Counted from the stretch's first letter, positions 42,517 through 51,415 are shown. The stretch: DNA of 51,441 bases from Bacteroidota bacterium (GCA_023458415.1 JAEWZO010000008.1:1-51441); one strand, 5' to 3'. Translations and numbers: made by a program. Notes: a model not told the origin generated them from the sequence alone.

Positions 42517-43140
42517 ATGCCGATTAAAATTGCCATAGTAGAAGATGATGTGCGTTACAGCAACGCATTGAGAAAAATTCTCTCCTCCGAGCGGGATATT
42601 AAATGTGTTGCCCAGATTTTTGATGGCAAAAATGCTGTCGAAGAACTGATTTCCGCACAACCGGATATCGTACTGATGGACATCCGGCTTCCAAATATTT
42701 TAGGTTTTGATATTGTGTCGCAACTGACAACGGCGATGGAAAATATGCAGTTTATTATGTGTACAAGCTGTGAAGATGACGATAGTATTTTTGCGTCATT
42801 AAAAGCAGGCGCAACCGGTTATATGGTGAAAGGAGACAGTATGGAGAAGATCATAGCTTCTGTAAAAGAGGTGTATAATGGTGGTGCGCCTATGAGCATT
42901 GCTGTTGCCCGACGGGTTTTACAATATTTCCATTCCGAAAGGCGCTTTAACGAAATCAGTCTCCTTACACCGGCAGAAAAGGAAGTTTTAAAGCTGCTTG
43001 CCAAAGGTCTTCTTTACAAAGAAATTGCCGACCAAAAACATGTGAGTATTGATACGGTGAAAAAACATATTGGTCATATTTACCGAAAGCTTCATGTTAA
43101 CAATAAAATTGAAGCTATTAATAAACTGCATAACATGTGA
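42517..43140 (+). CDS. NarL/LuxR-family response regulator
   Basis: A 207-aa transcription regulator. The receiver domain has acidic residues E9, D10 and D11, phospho-acceptor D55 in VLMDIRLP, and the GYMVKGD switch region. The DNA-binding domain (~148-205) is a LuxR helix-turn-helix: LTPAEKEVLKLLAKGLLYKEIADQ then VSIDTVKKHIGHIYRKLHV. The kinase gene begins 3 bases after its stop. A palindromic site sits in its own promoter region and again downstream of the kinase, so it probably binds both. Auto-regulation and control of the downstream secreted protein are inferred. Confidence 0.92.
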   Translation: MPIKIAIVEDDVRYSNALRKILSSERDIKCVAQIFDGKNAVEELISAQPDIVLMDIRLPNILGFDIVSQLTTAMENMQFIMCTSCEDDDSIFASLKAGATGYMVKGDSMEKIIASVKEVYNGGAPMSIAVARRVLQYFHSERRFNEISLLTPAEKEVLKLLAKGLLYKEIADQKHVSIDTVKKHIGHIYRKLHVNNKIEAINKLHNM

Positions 43141-43143
43141 TGT

Positions 43144-45037
43144 ATGGAGTTATTCAGCAGGTTTTGTGTTATGCTGCTGCTGATAAGCGCATATTGCTTT
43201 CCCAAAGAGAGAGTAATGCTGCTTCCTGATCACCAAGAAATTGTTCTGAATGATAAGGGAAGTTTTTCTGTTTCTTTTTCTGGTGAAGGAAATTCGCCAA
43301 AACATTACAGCATTAAAAGTGAGAAAGAGCTCAATAATATATTGGCAAATAATTCAACTATAAAAAAAGTTTGGCTAAAGATTCATTTTGTCAATCTCAC
43401 ACAGGATTCACTTTTTTTTATTCATCCACAACAAATCACGCCAGATCTGAAAGCTTTTGAACTGCAGGACGAAAGAATAACTTTTGTGGGCGAAACCGGT
43501 TTTTACAAATTCAGTGATAAAGGAGCATTTGATTTTTCAGAGTTAGATTATATCCGACTCCATATTCCTACAGGCCAAGAAAAGATATTTGTTTTTCAAA
43601 GCAGTTCTTACAAAAATGAAATGGTTTTTCCGTCAGTTGCTGTTATGTCCTATTCTCAGCATTTAAAGAAGATTGATTCTTTTTTTCATTCTCAGAATTA
43701 CAGGTATTATTTGATGACTATTTTTTTCATTGGAGTACATTTCTGTCTGATGGTTTTAGCTATTTCGCGATTTCGGGCAAAGCAATTTAAGCTTGCGTTG
43801 ATGATCTTTGCTTTAATTAATCTGTACTACATCGTTTATTATGCTGCTGAATATTACCTGATTAATTTTGAGAACAATCTTTTCGCATCTGTCCGACATG
43901 CAGATTACTTGAATTTTCTCGGATCTTTGGAAACTGGACTTTATTATCTTTTTTTCTGGAGCTATCTTGATAAAGACAGAAAACCATGGTTCAGACGGCT
44001 AATACTATTTTGTTCGTTATTTTGGCTTGCTTTTTATTTTTTGGTCTATACAGAATGGCAAAGTGAAAATCTAATTAATACCAGTATCTTTGTAAGGAAT
44101 TTTGGACCCGTTTTTGACCTCATTGTAACAGGATCGGTATTTGTTTTTCTTCTAAAATATAATTCAACGTTTTACAAATTCGCTCGTTTGGGCGTATTTA
44201 TCTTGCTCATTAGTGCCGTTCAGCTTGCTCTTCCTTTTATTTTAGGTTTGTTGGGAATCAGCGCAAAACCGCCGGTTTTCATCAGTAAATATTCATATTT
44301 AATTATGCAGATTTGCATCCTGCTCGATTTTATTCTGTTTCTACACGGGCAAAATCGAAACGAAATTGAATTGCAGCAAAATGCAGAACATTACCGCAAA
44401 GAATTTTTATTAGCAAAAGTTCAGCGACACAAGTTTTTGGAGCAGGAAAGAGAAAGGATTTCACGATATGCACGATGATCTTGGGGCCGGAATCTCCGCA
44501 TTGAAGCTGCAGGCCGAATTTTTAAAGACTAAAATCAAAGACAACCGTTTGCACGACGATGTGGACGATTTGATAAAAACTTCTGAAGAAATGAATACCT
44601 CGATGAGGGAAATTCTTTGGTCGCTTAATTCGCGTAACGATACTTTACAAAAGTTTATCAACTACATACATGAGTATTCGGTTCATTTTTTCAGTAAATC
44701 CCCAATGCATCTTGATTTCGAAAATACTGTAACTGAAGATGATACCATAAGTTTTTATGTTCGGCGTAACCTTTTTCTTTGCTTGAAGGAAGCCATGAAT
44801 AACGTATATAAACACAGCAAAGCGACCCAGGTGAATCTTTCGTTTCATTTTCAACATCAAACATTACGAATACTTCTGCATGACAACGGAATAGGGTTTA
44901 ATCCGGAAACCAACAGTCCGGGAAACGGACTTGTTAATATGGATTCAAGGATGAAGCAGATAAACGGGCGTTTTCAGATATCCAAAGTTGCAAATGGAAC
45001 TTTGCTGGAGTTCATTATAACTTTGCCTTCAGATTAA
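43144..45037 (+). pseudogene. Sensor histidine kinase (7TM-receptor type) split by a frameshift
   Basis: The gene reads as two frames: 43144-44478 (444 aa) and 44468-45037 (189 aa), overlapping by 11 bases. Frame 1 has a signal-like N-terminus, an extracellular domain (~20-180) and about seven membrane segments (~188-400), a 7TMR-DISM-like receptor, then a helical linker ending ERERISRYAR-stop. Frame 2 starts MHDDLGAGISALKLQAEF and carries the rest of a HisKA_3 kinase: NNVYKHSKATQ, LLHDNGIGFNPE and GNGLVNMDSRMKQI. The usual phospho-acceptor box RxRISRDMHDDLG is cut: CGA-GAT-ATG-CAC appears as CGA-TATG-CAC, a loss of two bases. The expected phospho-acceptor His becomes residue 2 of frame 2. 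Both parts are otherwise intact, suggesting a recent mutation, a sequencing error, or a deliberate split with coupled translation. Confidence 0.8.
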
Positions 45038-45038
45038 A

Positions 45039-45058
45039 ATCACCCTTTTGGGTAATTG
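45039..45058. promoter_or_regulatory. Palindromic operator copy 2 (upstream of the secreted protein gene)
   Basis: ATCACCCTTTTGGGTAATTG, 18/20 identical to 42461-42480, has an ACCC-TTTT-GGGT core palindrome. It starts 2 bases after the kinase stop and lies 58 bases before the next ATG, so the downstream gene probably has its own regulated promoter. Confidence 0.65.
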
Positions 45059-45115
45059 TAAATTCGCATGTTTTCACGGAAATTTACAGCATATAATCAT
45101 TAAAACTACTTTCCC

Positions 45116-45781
45116 ATGAAAACTCAAATTATGCAGGTGTTTGCTGTGCTCGGATTTGTTGTCGGTAATTCGCAAACAGTGGCGATTAACGCTTCAGAAC
45201 CCGATGCACAGATTGTTGTTAACGGCCAGAATGTAAGTTCAGGTTCTTACAAACTTAAATTGGATAAAAATCAGTGTTACCGCGTTAAAGCTTTAAAATC
45301 GGGCTTTCTGCGTTACGAAGTTGATGTATGTGGAAAAAAAGCCGGACCCGAAGCTCCGAAATCAGTCTACTTTGAGATGAAAACCGATGATGCGGAGGAA
45401 GCATCGATTAAGACAGACCAGGCGAATATTGATTTTGAAATACCTGTAAATCCTGATCTGTCCGTAACCGAAGCATGGAAATTGACCAACCAGATTGTTA
45501 CTGATTATTTTGACGCAATAGAAGTTGCCGATAAAGAAACTTCGTATCTGCGTACAGCATGGAGTGTTCAGTCGTTTGCTCAGAATACGATTAGAACAAG
45601 ACTGATTATCAAACTTTCAAAATCCGATCCGCTTACATACAAAGTAAAATTAAACAGTGAAGCTTCAGGAGCCAGTGCAACCAGTGTGAAAGCGGATGAA
45701 GCATTCCGCGATTGGGACCGTGTACTACGGAAATACAGAAACATTATCGGAGATTTTTCAACCAGACTGCAGAAAAAATAA
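45116..45781 (+). CDS. Exported PEGA-like protein of unknown function
   Basis: 221 residues. A short signal-like N-terminus ends near GNSQ (~20). Residues ~20-90 resemble a PEGA-type beta fold (TVAINASEPDAQIVVNGQNVSSGSYKLKLDKNQCYRVKALKSGFLRYEVDVCGKK), with two cysteines that could pair (C54 and C72). The remainder is a mixed domain with NPDLSVTEAWKLTNQIVTDYFDAIEVADKETSYLRTAWSVQSF and a basic C-terminus. I do not recognise the full-length family. It follows the regulator and kinase and has a copy of the regulator-linked palindrome in its upstream region, so it is the likely main target of that system. A strong terminator follows. Confidence 0.72.
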   Translation: MKTQIMQVFAVLGFVVGNSQTVAINASEPDAQIVVNGQNVSSGSYKLKLDKNQCYRVKALKSGFLRYEVDVCGKKAGPEAPKSVYFEMKTDDAEEASIKTDQANIDFEIPVNPDLSVTEAWKLTNQIVTDYFDAIEVADKETSYLRTAWSVQSFAQNTIRTRLIIKLSKSDPLTYKVKLNSEASGASATSVKADEAFRDWDRVLRKYRNIIGDFSTRLQKK

Positions 45782-45804
45782 CCATGAAATAATCAATTAT
45801 TAAG

Positions 45805-45834
45805 ATGTTTGCGCTCAGCGCAAACATTTTTTTT
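45805..45834 (+). terminator. Terminator after the PEGA-like gene
   Basis: A 10-bp perfect stem ATGTTTGCGC/GCGCAAACAT (45805-45814 with 45818-45827, loop TCA) is followed by eight T. Confidence 0.88.
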
Positions 45835-45842
45835 GCAAAAGC

Positions 45843-46850
45843 TTAACGATGTATTCTCAGCAAATCTCCTGAGAGTGTAAGATTTCCATCTAAATTATTG
45901 GTAAAAAGTCCGCCTGTTCCTAAACCTTGCGGCATAAGATTTCCTTTAGTGAAGGTGTACTGCGCAATGGCATTCAAACCAATGTTGCTTTCGAGGGCAG
46001 AAGTAATCCACCATCCGATTCCGAGATTTTCTGCTAAAGAAATCCATTCATCTGATCCCGAAAAACCACCTACTAAAGTTGGTTTCAGAATAATGTACTG
46101 CGGACAGATTTTTTCCAAAAGTTGCTTTTTATCCTCGAAATCTACAATTCCAATTAGTTCTTCATCCAAAGCAATCGGTGTTGGTGTGTTGCGACAAATT
46201 TCTGCCATCTGATCCCAATTTCCAGCTTTTATGGGTTGTTCAATGGAGTGTATTTCCAGTTTAGCAAGTTCTTCCAAAACTTTTGGTGCTTCATCTGCAG
46301 TGAATCCTCCGTTCGCATCTACGCGAAGCTCGATCTGTGAAGAAGGGAAATTTTTTCGCAATTCTTTCAAGATTTGTTTTTCAGAATTCCAGTCGACACC
46401 AATCTTTAGTTTAATGCATGAAAAACCCTGCGAAAGTTTCTCATCAATTTGTTCTTTCATGAATTCTGCATCGCCCATCCAAATCAGTCCGTTGATTTTT
46501 ATGGTTTCATTTCCGTCAGTAAATTCACTGGGAAAATAAAGGTCTGAACCGTGTTTGAGATTCAGCATTGCCTGTTCATAGCCAAACCAAATCGATGGAT
46601 AATTTATCAGCTCTGACAGAATCAATTCATACGGTTGATTGATATTTGTGCATAGCCATTTCAGTTTTTCTTCATAATCCGGAACATCATCAAAGCTAAG
46701 TCCTCGAAACAGTCCGCATTCGCCAGTACCTTTTCTGTTATTTTCAAAAATTTCCAGAATATACGTTTCCTTGGTATGCAAAACTCCTCGGGAAGTTCCT
46801 CCCGGCCGTTTGAACTGAAGTGTGTGTTTGAAATACGTGGCGGTTTTCAT
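45843..46850 (-). CDS. menC: o-Succinylbenzoate synthase / enolase-superfamily enzyme
   Basis: A 335-aa cytosolic enolase-superfamily enzyme. Metal ligands D178 (RVDANGGF), E204 (SIEQP) and D229 (ALDEE), together with catalytic lysines K149 (KLKIG) and K256 (ILKPTLVGG), define the muconate-lactonising/OSBS subgroup. OSBS makes o-succinylbenzoate in menaquinone synthesis, the quinone expected in flavobacteria. The related N-acylamino acid racemases and dipeptide epimerases cannot be excluded by motif alone; no other men gene is adjacent. The neighbouring fbp gene lies upstream on the same strand, separated by a hairpin. Confidence 0.82.
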   Translation of the reverse strand: MKTATYFKHTLQFKRPGGTSRGVLHTKETYILEIFENNRKGTGECGLFRGLSFDDVPDYEEKLKWLCTNINQPYELILSELINYPSIWFGYEQAMLNLKHGSDLYFPSEFTDGNETIKINGLIWMGDAEFMKEQIDEKLSQGFSCIKLKIGVDWNSEKQILKELRKNFPSSQIELRVDANGGFTADEAPKVLEELAKLEIHSIEQPIKAGNWDQMAEICRNTPTPIALDEELIGIVDFEDKKQLLEKICPQYIILKPTLVGGFSGSDEWISLAENLGIGWWITSALESNIGLNAIAQYTFTKGNLMPQGLGTGGLFTNNLDGNLTLSGDLLRIHR

Positions 46851-46859
46851 AAGTAAAGG

Positions 46860-46890
46860 AAAGGACGCAGATTTGCGTCCTTTATTTTTT
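46860..46890. terminator. Hairpin between fbp and menC, orientation unclear
   Basis: A 10-bp perfect stem AAAGGACGCA/TGCGTCCTTT (46860-46869 with 46874-46883) is followed by a T-run only on the plus strand, although both flanking genes are on the minus strand. On the minus strand only CCTTTACTT follows, so fbp termination here would be weak. Confidence 0.4.
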
Positions 46891-46905
46891 TAATTCACTG
46901 AATAT

Positions 46906-47925
46906 TTAGTCTTTAATGGCATCCATTCGCATAAATTCTTCTGCTTTTTCAACCATTCGGATGCTACCGCAGAAAAACGGAACTCTTTGGTGAAGCTCTG
47001 TTGGTTCAATCTCAAGAATTCTGTTGAAACCGTCGGAGGCTTTTCCACCTGCCTGCTCTGCAAGATAAGCCATTGGGTTGCATTCGTAAAGAAGACGCAG
47101 TTTCCCGTGTGGTGCATTAGCATACGACGGATACATATAAATTCCCCCTTTAATCATGTTTCTGTGGAAATCTGAAACCAAAGAACCGATATAACGGGAA
47201 GTGTATGGACGGTCGCCTTCCATCATCTGGCAATACTTCAGATAATTTTTTACTCCCTGCGGAAATTTAATATAGTTCCCTTCGTTGATGGAATAAATTT
47301 TTCCCCTTTCCGGAAACTTCATATTCGGGTGAGAAAGGTAATACGTTCCCAAACTTGGATCAAGTGTAAAACCGTGAACACCGTTTCCTGTGGTATAAAC
47401 AATCATCGTGGAAGAACCGTAAACTACGTAACCTGCCGCAATTTGGTTCACACCTTTTTGTAGAAAATCTTTAAGTTCTACAGGAGAACCGGGTTCGGTA
47501 ACTCTTCTGAAAATGGAAAAAATTGTTCCAACAGAAACATTCACATCAATATTGGATGAACCATCCAGCGGATCAATAAGAACCACATATTTGCTTAAGT
47601 GACCGTTTGGCCCACATTTAATTTCGATAAAATCGTCACTTTCTTCAGAGGCGATTCCGCAAACCACTTCACGTTGTGAAAGCGCTTCAATGAAAATTTC
47701 ATTCGCAAGAACGTCCAATTTCTGCTGTTCTTCACCCTGCACATTTTGATTGCCCGCATGGCCGATGATATCGGCAATTCCTGCTTTGTTTACTTCGCGG
47801 TTCACCACTTTAGAAGCCAAGCGAATGGCGCTTAGAAGACGTGAAAGTTCTCCGGTTGAATACTGAAAATCGTCCTGTTTTTCAATAATAAATTCTCCTA
47901 AAGTTTGTAGTGACTGGTCTGACAT
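46906..47925 (-). CDS. fbp: Fructose-1,6-bisphosphatase, class I
   Basis: A 339-aa cytosolic enzyme of gluconeogenesis hydrolysing fructose-1,6-bisphosphate to fructose-6-phosphate. Family motifs are clear: VVCGIASEESDD, metal-binding VVLIDPLDGSSNIDVNVSVGTIFSIFRR (~115-142), YVVYGSSTMIVYTTGNGVHGFTLDPSLG, and the C-terminal KLRLLYECNPMAYLAEQAGGKASDG. Length and residues match class I FBPase. It is divergent from lysC across a 219-base gap that contains a lysC promoter on the plus strand. Confidence 0.96.
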   Translation of the reverse strand: MSDQSLQTLGEFIIEKQDDFQYSTGELSRLLSAIRLASKVVNREVNKAGIADIIGHAGNQNVQGEEQQKLDVLANEIFIEALSQREVVCGIASEESDDFIEIKCGPNGHLSKYVVLIDPLDGSSNIDVNVSVGTIFSIFRRVTEPGSPVELKDFLQKGVNQIAAGYVVYGSSTMIVYTTGNGVHGFTLDPSLGTYYLSHPNMKFPERGKIYSINEGNYIKFPQGVKNYLKYCQMMEGDRPYTSRYIGSLVSDFHRNMIKGGIYMYPSYANAPHGKLRLLYECNPMAYLAEQAGGKASDGFNRILEIEPTELHQRVPFFCGSIRMVEKAEEFMRMDAIKD

Positions 47926-48050
47926 AAAGCTTGTTTTTGATTGTACACAAATTTCGGAAATTTATTGTGAATATGGGCAATTTGCTTTCAATTAAATGAT
48001 GATTATCATGAGAATTCGCCGAGACGAAACGTGTTGCATTTTTGGATGTT

Positions 48051-48079
48051 TTGTAATTCGAATGAAATAAGTAATTTTG
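48051..48079 (+). promoter_or_regulatory. Promoter of lysC
   Basis: TTG at 48051-48053, an 18-base spacer and TAATTTTG at 48072-48079 give a full -33/-7 Bacteroidetes promoter with a leader of about 60 bases before the lysC ATG. Confidence 0.6.
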
Positions 48080-48144
48080 GCTTTTATTTGCAGTAGATTT
48101 TGCAAATTTATTACAATTTAAATTATTGATAATCAAATACTTTA

Positions 48145-49383
48145 ATGAAGGTTTTTAAGTTTGGAGGCGCGTCGGTAAAAGATGCAGAAAGTGTGAAAAA
48201 TGTAGGAGCGGTTTTGGAAACTCAGGGTTTTCAGAATTGTCTGTTGGTGGTTTCGGCGATGGGTAAAACAACCAATGCGCTGGAGAATGCTGTAGAAAAA
48301 TATTTTGCGAAAAGTGATTATCAGAAAGAACTCGCTGCAGTAAAGCAAAATCATATTGAAATCGCATCCGGTCTTTTTGACAAGAACCATCCGGTTTTTG
48401 AGGAAATTTCTCTTTTTTTTGATGATATCGATTCATTTCTGCGCAGAAATAAATCGCCCAATTACAACTTTGTGTACGACCAGGTAGTGAGTTGTGGTGA
48501 AATGATTTCGTCAAAAATTCTTAGTGAATACCTTAATGCAGCGGGCTTCAAAAATGAATGGCTGGATGCAAGAGATTATATTAAAACCGACACCAACTAC
48601 CGTGAAGGCGGTATTCAATGGGATGTAACCGAAAAGAAAATTTCCGAATTAAACTTGGAAAACTGTTACGTAACACAGGGTTTTATCGGTTCGGATGAAA
48701 ATAGTTTCACAGTTACTTTAGGAAGAGAAGGTTCCGACTTTTCTGCAGCGATTTTCGCCTACTGTCTGAACGCTGAAGAAATGACCATCTGGAAAGATGT
48801 TCCCGGTGTAATGACTGGCGATCCCCGGAAATTTGAAAATGTGGAGCTACTCAGCAATATTTCGTACGAAGAAGCGATAGAAATGGCGTATTACGGTGCA
48901 AGTGTCATTCACCCAAAAACACTGCAACCGCTGAAACAGAAACATATTCCGTTTTACGTAAAATCTTTTGTAGAGCCCAAAAAAGAAGGGACTAAAGTTA
49001 GCGTAACAGATAAAAACCAAAAGAAAGAATCGTACATTTTAAAAGGCGGCCAGGATTTGATGCGTGTTTCCACAAGGGACTTTTCTTTTATCGCTGAAGA
49101 TCATTTGAGCTTAATTTTTTCGCTGCTGGCAAAATATCACATCCGGATTTCTTTGATGCAGACTTCGGCCATTTCGCTTGCGCTGTGCCTGGAAGATAAA
49201 TTCGGGAAAATTGATGATCTGAACCGCGAACTCAATGAAACTTTTAATACAGAAATTATCAAAGACGTCTCGCTGTTTACCGTCCGAAATGCAGATGTCA
49301 ACAATCTCAGCAAATTTTATCAGGACAAAAAAGTGCTGCTGGAACAGATTTCAAAACAGACAATACAAATGGTAACTCAATAA
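48145..49383 (+). CDS. lysC: Aspartate kinase
   Basis: A 412-aa monofunctional aspartokinase, the first step towards lysine, threonine, methionine and diaminopimelate. The nucleotide-binding N-terminus is KFGGASVKDAES (~5-16), followed by LLVVSAMGKTTNALE, the substrate motif TLGREGSDFSAAIFAYCL (~192-209) and VPGVMTGDPRKF. GASVIHPKTLQPL (~252-264) closes the kinase domain. A C-terminal ACT-type region (~300-412) with DLMRVSTRDFSF and LLAKYHIRISLMQTSAISLALC suggests feedback control by an amino acid. The following acyltransferase gene starts 3 bases after its stop, implying a shared transcript. Confidence 0.94.
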   Translation: MKVFKFGGASVKDAESVKNVGAVLETQGFQNCLLVVSAMGKTTNALENAVEKYFAKSDYQKELAAVKQNHIEIASGLFDKNHPVFEEISLFFDDIDSFLRRNKSPNYNFVYDQVVSCGEMISSKILSEYLNAAGFKNEWLDARDYIKTDTNYREGGIQWDVTEKKISELNLENCYVTQGFIGSDENSFTVTLGREGSDFSAAIFAYCLNAEEMTIWKDVPGVMTGDPRKFENVELLSNISYEEAIEMAYYGASVIHPKTLQPLKQKHIPFYVKSFVEPKKEGTKVSVTDKNQKKESYILKGGQDLMRVSTRDFSFIAEDHLSLIFSLLAKYHIRISLMQTSAISLALCLEDKFGKIDDLNRELNETFNTEIIKDVSLFTVRNADVNNLSKFYQDKKVLLEQISKQTIQMVTQ

Positions 49384-49386
49384 AAC

Positions 49387-51228
49387 ATGAGCCTAATAAC
49401 CAACGAAGACTTAATTAAAGCGACCGGAATGAGCAAAATAGGATTTTTGAAAAATCCTGTGGCATCAACGCTGATGAAACTCACCAAAATTGATGAAGTC
49501 AACCGGCTCTACGACAAGCTTAAAGACAAAACAGGAAAAGATTTTTTCGATTCGTTTGTGCGTTACCGCGATTTGAAATACATCGTTTTTGAAGAAGATT
49601 TAGCGAAAATTCCGAAAACAGGACCTTTCATTTTGGTTTCCAATCATCCGCTCGGTGCTATTGATGGGATTCTGATGTGTAAAATCCTAACGGAAATTCG
49701 TCCAGATTTTAAAGTGATGGGTAATTTTCTACTGGAAAAAATCAAACCGATGGAACCGTACGTCATTTCGGTAAACCCTTTTGAAAACCGTAAGGAAATG
49801 CGAAGCAGCGCTTCCGGAATGCGTGCCGCGCTGCAACATTTGGAAAGTGGCGGTTGTCTAGGGATTTTTCCCGCGGGCGAGGTTTCCAACAAGAACAATC
49901 CGTTCGGCGAAATTCGTGACAAAGCTTGGGAAAAACCTGCGATGAAGCTGATCAAAAAGGCAAAAGTTCCTGTGGTACCGATGTATTTCCATGCAGAAAA
50001 CAGTACGCTGTTTTATCAGATTGCGCGAATTCATCCCGATCTTCAAACGGTAATGCTTCCTGCAGAAATGATGAAAAAAAGGGATGAGCCAATCAGAGTA
50101 AGAATCGGAAAACCGGTTTTAACGAAAATTATTGATGAGCAGGAAGATATCGAAGAACTGGGCGAGTTTCTGCGAAATAAAATCCAGATGCTGAAATCGT
50201 ATTACGAAAGGCGTAAATCCATCCCGGAAATCCTTAAGCTTCCAGATCTTAAGCTGAATTTTTCGGTTAAGAAAGAAGAAAACAGAGTGTACAACATCAT
50301 CGATGAAACACCGGCGCAGGACATGATTGATGAAGTTGAGCGACAAAGAAAAAGCGATAAAATGCTTTTCAGTAACGGAAATTATGAGGTGTTTTTCAGC
50401 GAGTATAAAGACATCCCGAACATTATGCGGGAAATTGGACGACAGCGTGAACTTACTTTCCGCGCAGTAGGAGAGGGCAGTAATCTTCCGTTCGATCTTG
50501 ATAAGTACGATGCTTATTATCATCACCTTTTTTTATGGGATAATGCGGCGAATAAACTTGCCGGAGCTTATCGAATGGCTCTTGGTAAAAATGTGATGCG
50601 CAAGTACGGAATTGAAGGTTTCTATACGAGTTCGCTGTTTGATTTCGATCCGGAGTTGCAACCATTTTTCAGAAAAGTGATTGAAATGGGAAGAGCGTAT
50701 ATTTCGGCAGAATATCAGCAGAAACCTTTGCCGCTTTTCCTTTTGTGGCGTGGAATTGTACATGTTTGTCTGCGGAATCCCGATCACAAATTTTTGATGG
50801 GTGGCGTGAGTATTTCCAATAAATTCTCAGAATTTTCCAAATCTCTGATGATTGAATTTATGCGGTCACACTATTACGATTCGGCTGTAGCACAGTATAT
50901 TCATCCGAAAAATGAGTTTAAAGTAAAGCTTCGCGAAAGAGATAAAAATCTGTTTTTTGATGAAATGGAATCAGATCTGAATAAACTGGATAAAGCCATC
51001 GACGATCTGGAACCTGAAATGAGGCTTCCAGTGCTGATTAAGAAGTATATTAAACAGAATGCAAAAGTTATTTCTTTTAACGTAGATCCGAATTTCAATG
51101 ATGCGATTGATGGGTTAATGTATATCCGTATATCAGATCTTCCGGAGAGTACCATTAAGCCGGTTTTGGAGGAGATGAGCGATCAGATCAGAAAAGAGCA
51201 GGAAATTAATCAAGCTGAAAATCAATAG
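49387..51228 (+). CDS. Bifunctional acyltransferase fusion (OlsF-like aminolipid synthase)
   Basis: 613 residues joining two acyltransferases. Residues ~50-290 are a PlsC-like O-acyltransferase: SNHPLGAIDG (His87 ... Asp93, an H-x5-D spacing instead of the canonical H-x4-D), GIFPAGEVSNKNNPFGE (~158-174) and VVPMYFHAENS. Residues ~345-530 are a GNAT-type N-acyltransferase of the hemolysin/OlsB family: IGRQRELTFRAVGEGSN, YHHLFLWDNAANKLAGAYRMALG, EMGRAYISAEYQ and FLMGGVSISNKF. The same order, with O-acyl N-terminal and N-acyl C-terminal domains, is known for OlsF, which makes ornithine lipid in Serratia and Flavobacterium. Here the amino acid could be ornithine, glycine or another, so aminolipid synthesis is the supported level. 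It sits directly behind lysC; no lipid gene is adjacent. Confidence 0.85.
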   Translation: MSLITNEDLIKATGMSKIGFLKNPVASTLMKLTKIDEVNRLYDKLKDKTGKDFFDSFVRYRDLKYIVFEEDLAKIPKTGPFILVSNHPLGAIDGILMCKILTEIRPDFKVMGNFLLEKIKPMEPYVISVNPFENRKEMRSSASGMRAALQHLESGGCLGIFPAGEVSNKNNPFGEIRDKAWEKPAMKLIKKAKVPVVPMYFHAENSTLFYQIARIHPDLQTVMLPAEMMKKRDEPIRVRIGKPVLTKIIDEQEDIEELGEFLRNKIQMLKSYYERRKSIPEILKLPDLKLNFSVKKEENRVYNIIDETPAQDMIDEVERQRKSDKMLFSNGNYEVFFSEYKDIPNIMREIGRQRELTFRAVGEGSNLPFDLDKYDAYYHHLFLWDNAANKLAGAYRMALGKNVMRKYGIEGFYTSSLFDFDPELQPFFRKVIEMGRAYISAEYQQKPLPLFLLWRGIVHVCLRNPDHKFLMGGVSISNKFSEFSKSLMIEFMRSHYYDSAVAQYIHPKNEFKVKLRERDKNLFFDEMESDLNKLDKAIDDLEPEMRLPVLIKKYIKQNAKVISFNVDPNFNDAIDGLMYIRISDLPESTIKPVLEEMSDQIRKEQEINQAENQ

Positions 51229-51263
51229 ATTTACAATCGCAGCGAAAATTGTTGCATTAAAAC

Positions 51264-51294
51264 TTGTGCGGTTTTCAAAAAGATGTTATTTTTG
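51264..51294 (+). promoter_or_regulatory. Promoter of tRNA-Phe
   Basis: TTG at 51264-51266, a 20-base spacer and TATTTTTG at 51287-51294 give one of the clearest -33/-7 promoters in the window. Transcription would start about 15 bases before the mature tRNA. Confidence 0.7.
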
Positions 51295-51314
51295 CACCAC
51301 TCAATTGAGGAAAT

Positions 51315-51387
<73 letters not shown>

Positions 51388-51415
51388 CGAGAAACAACAA
51401 CAATTTCTTACAAAA

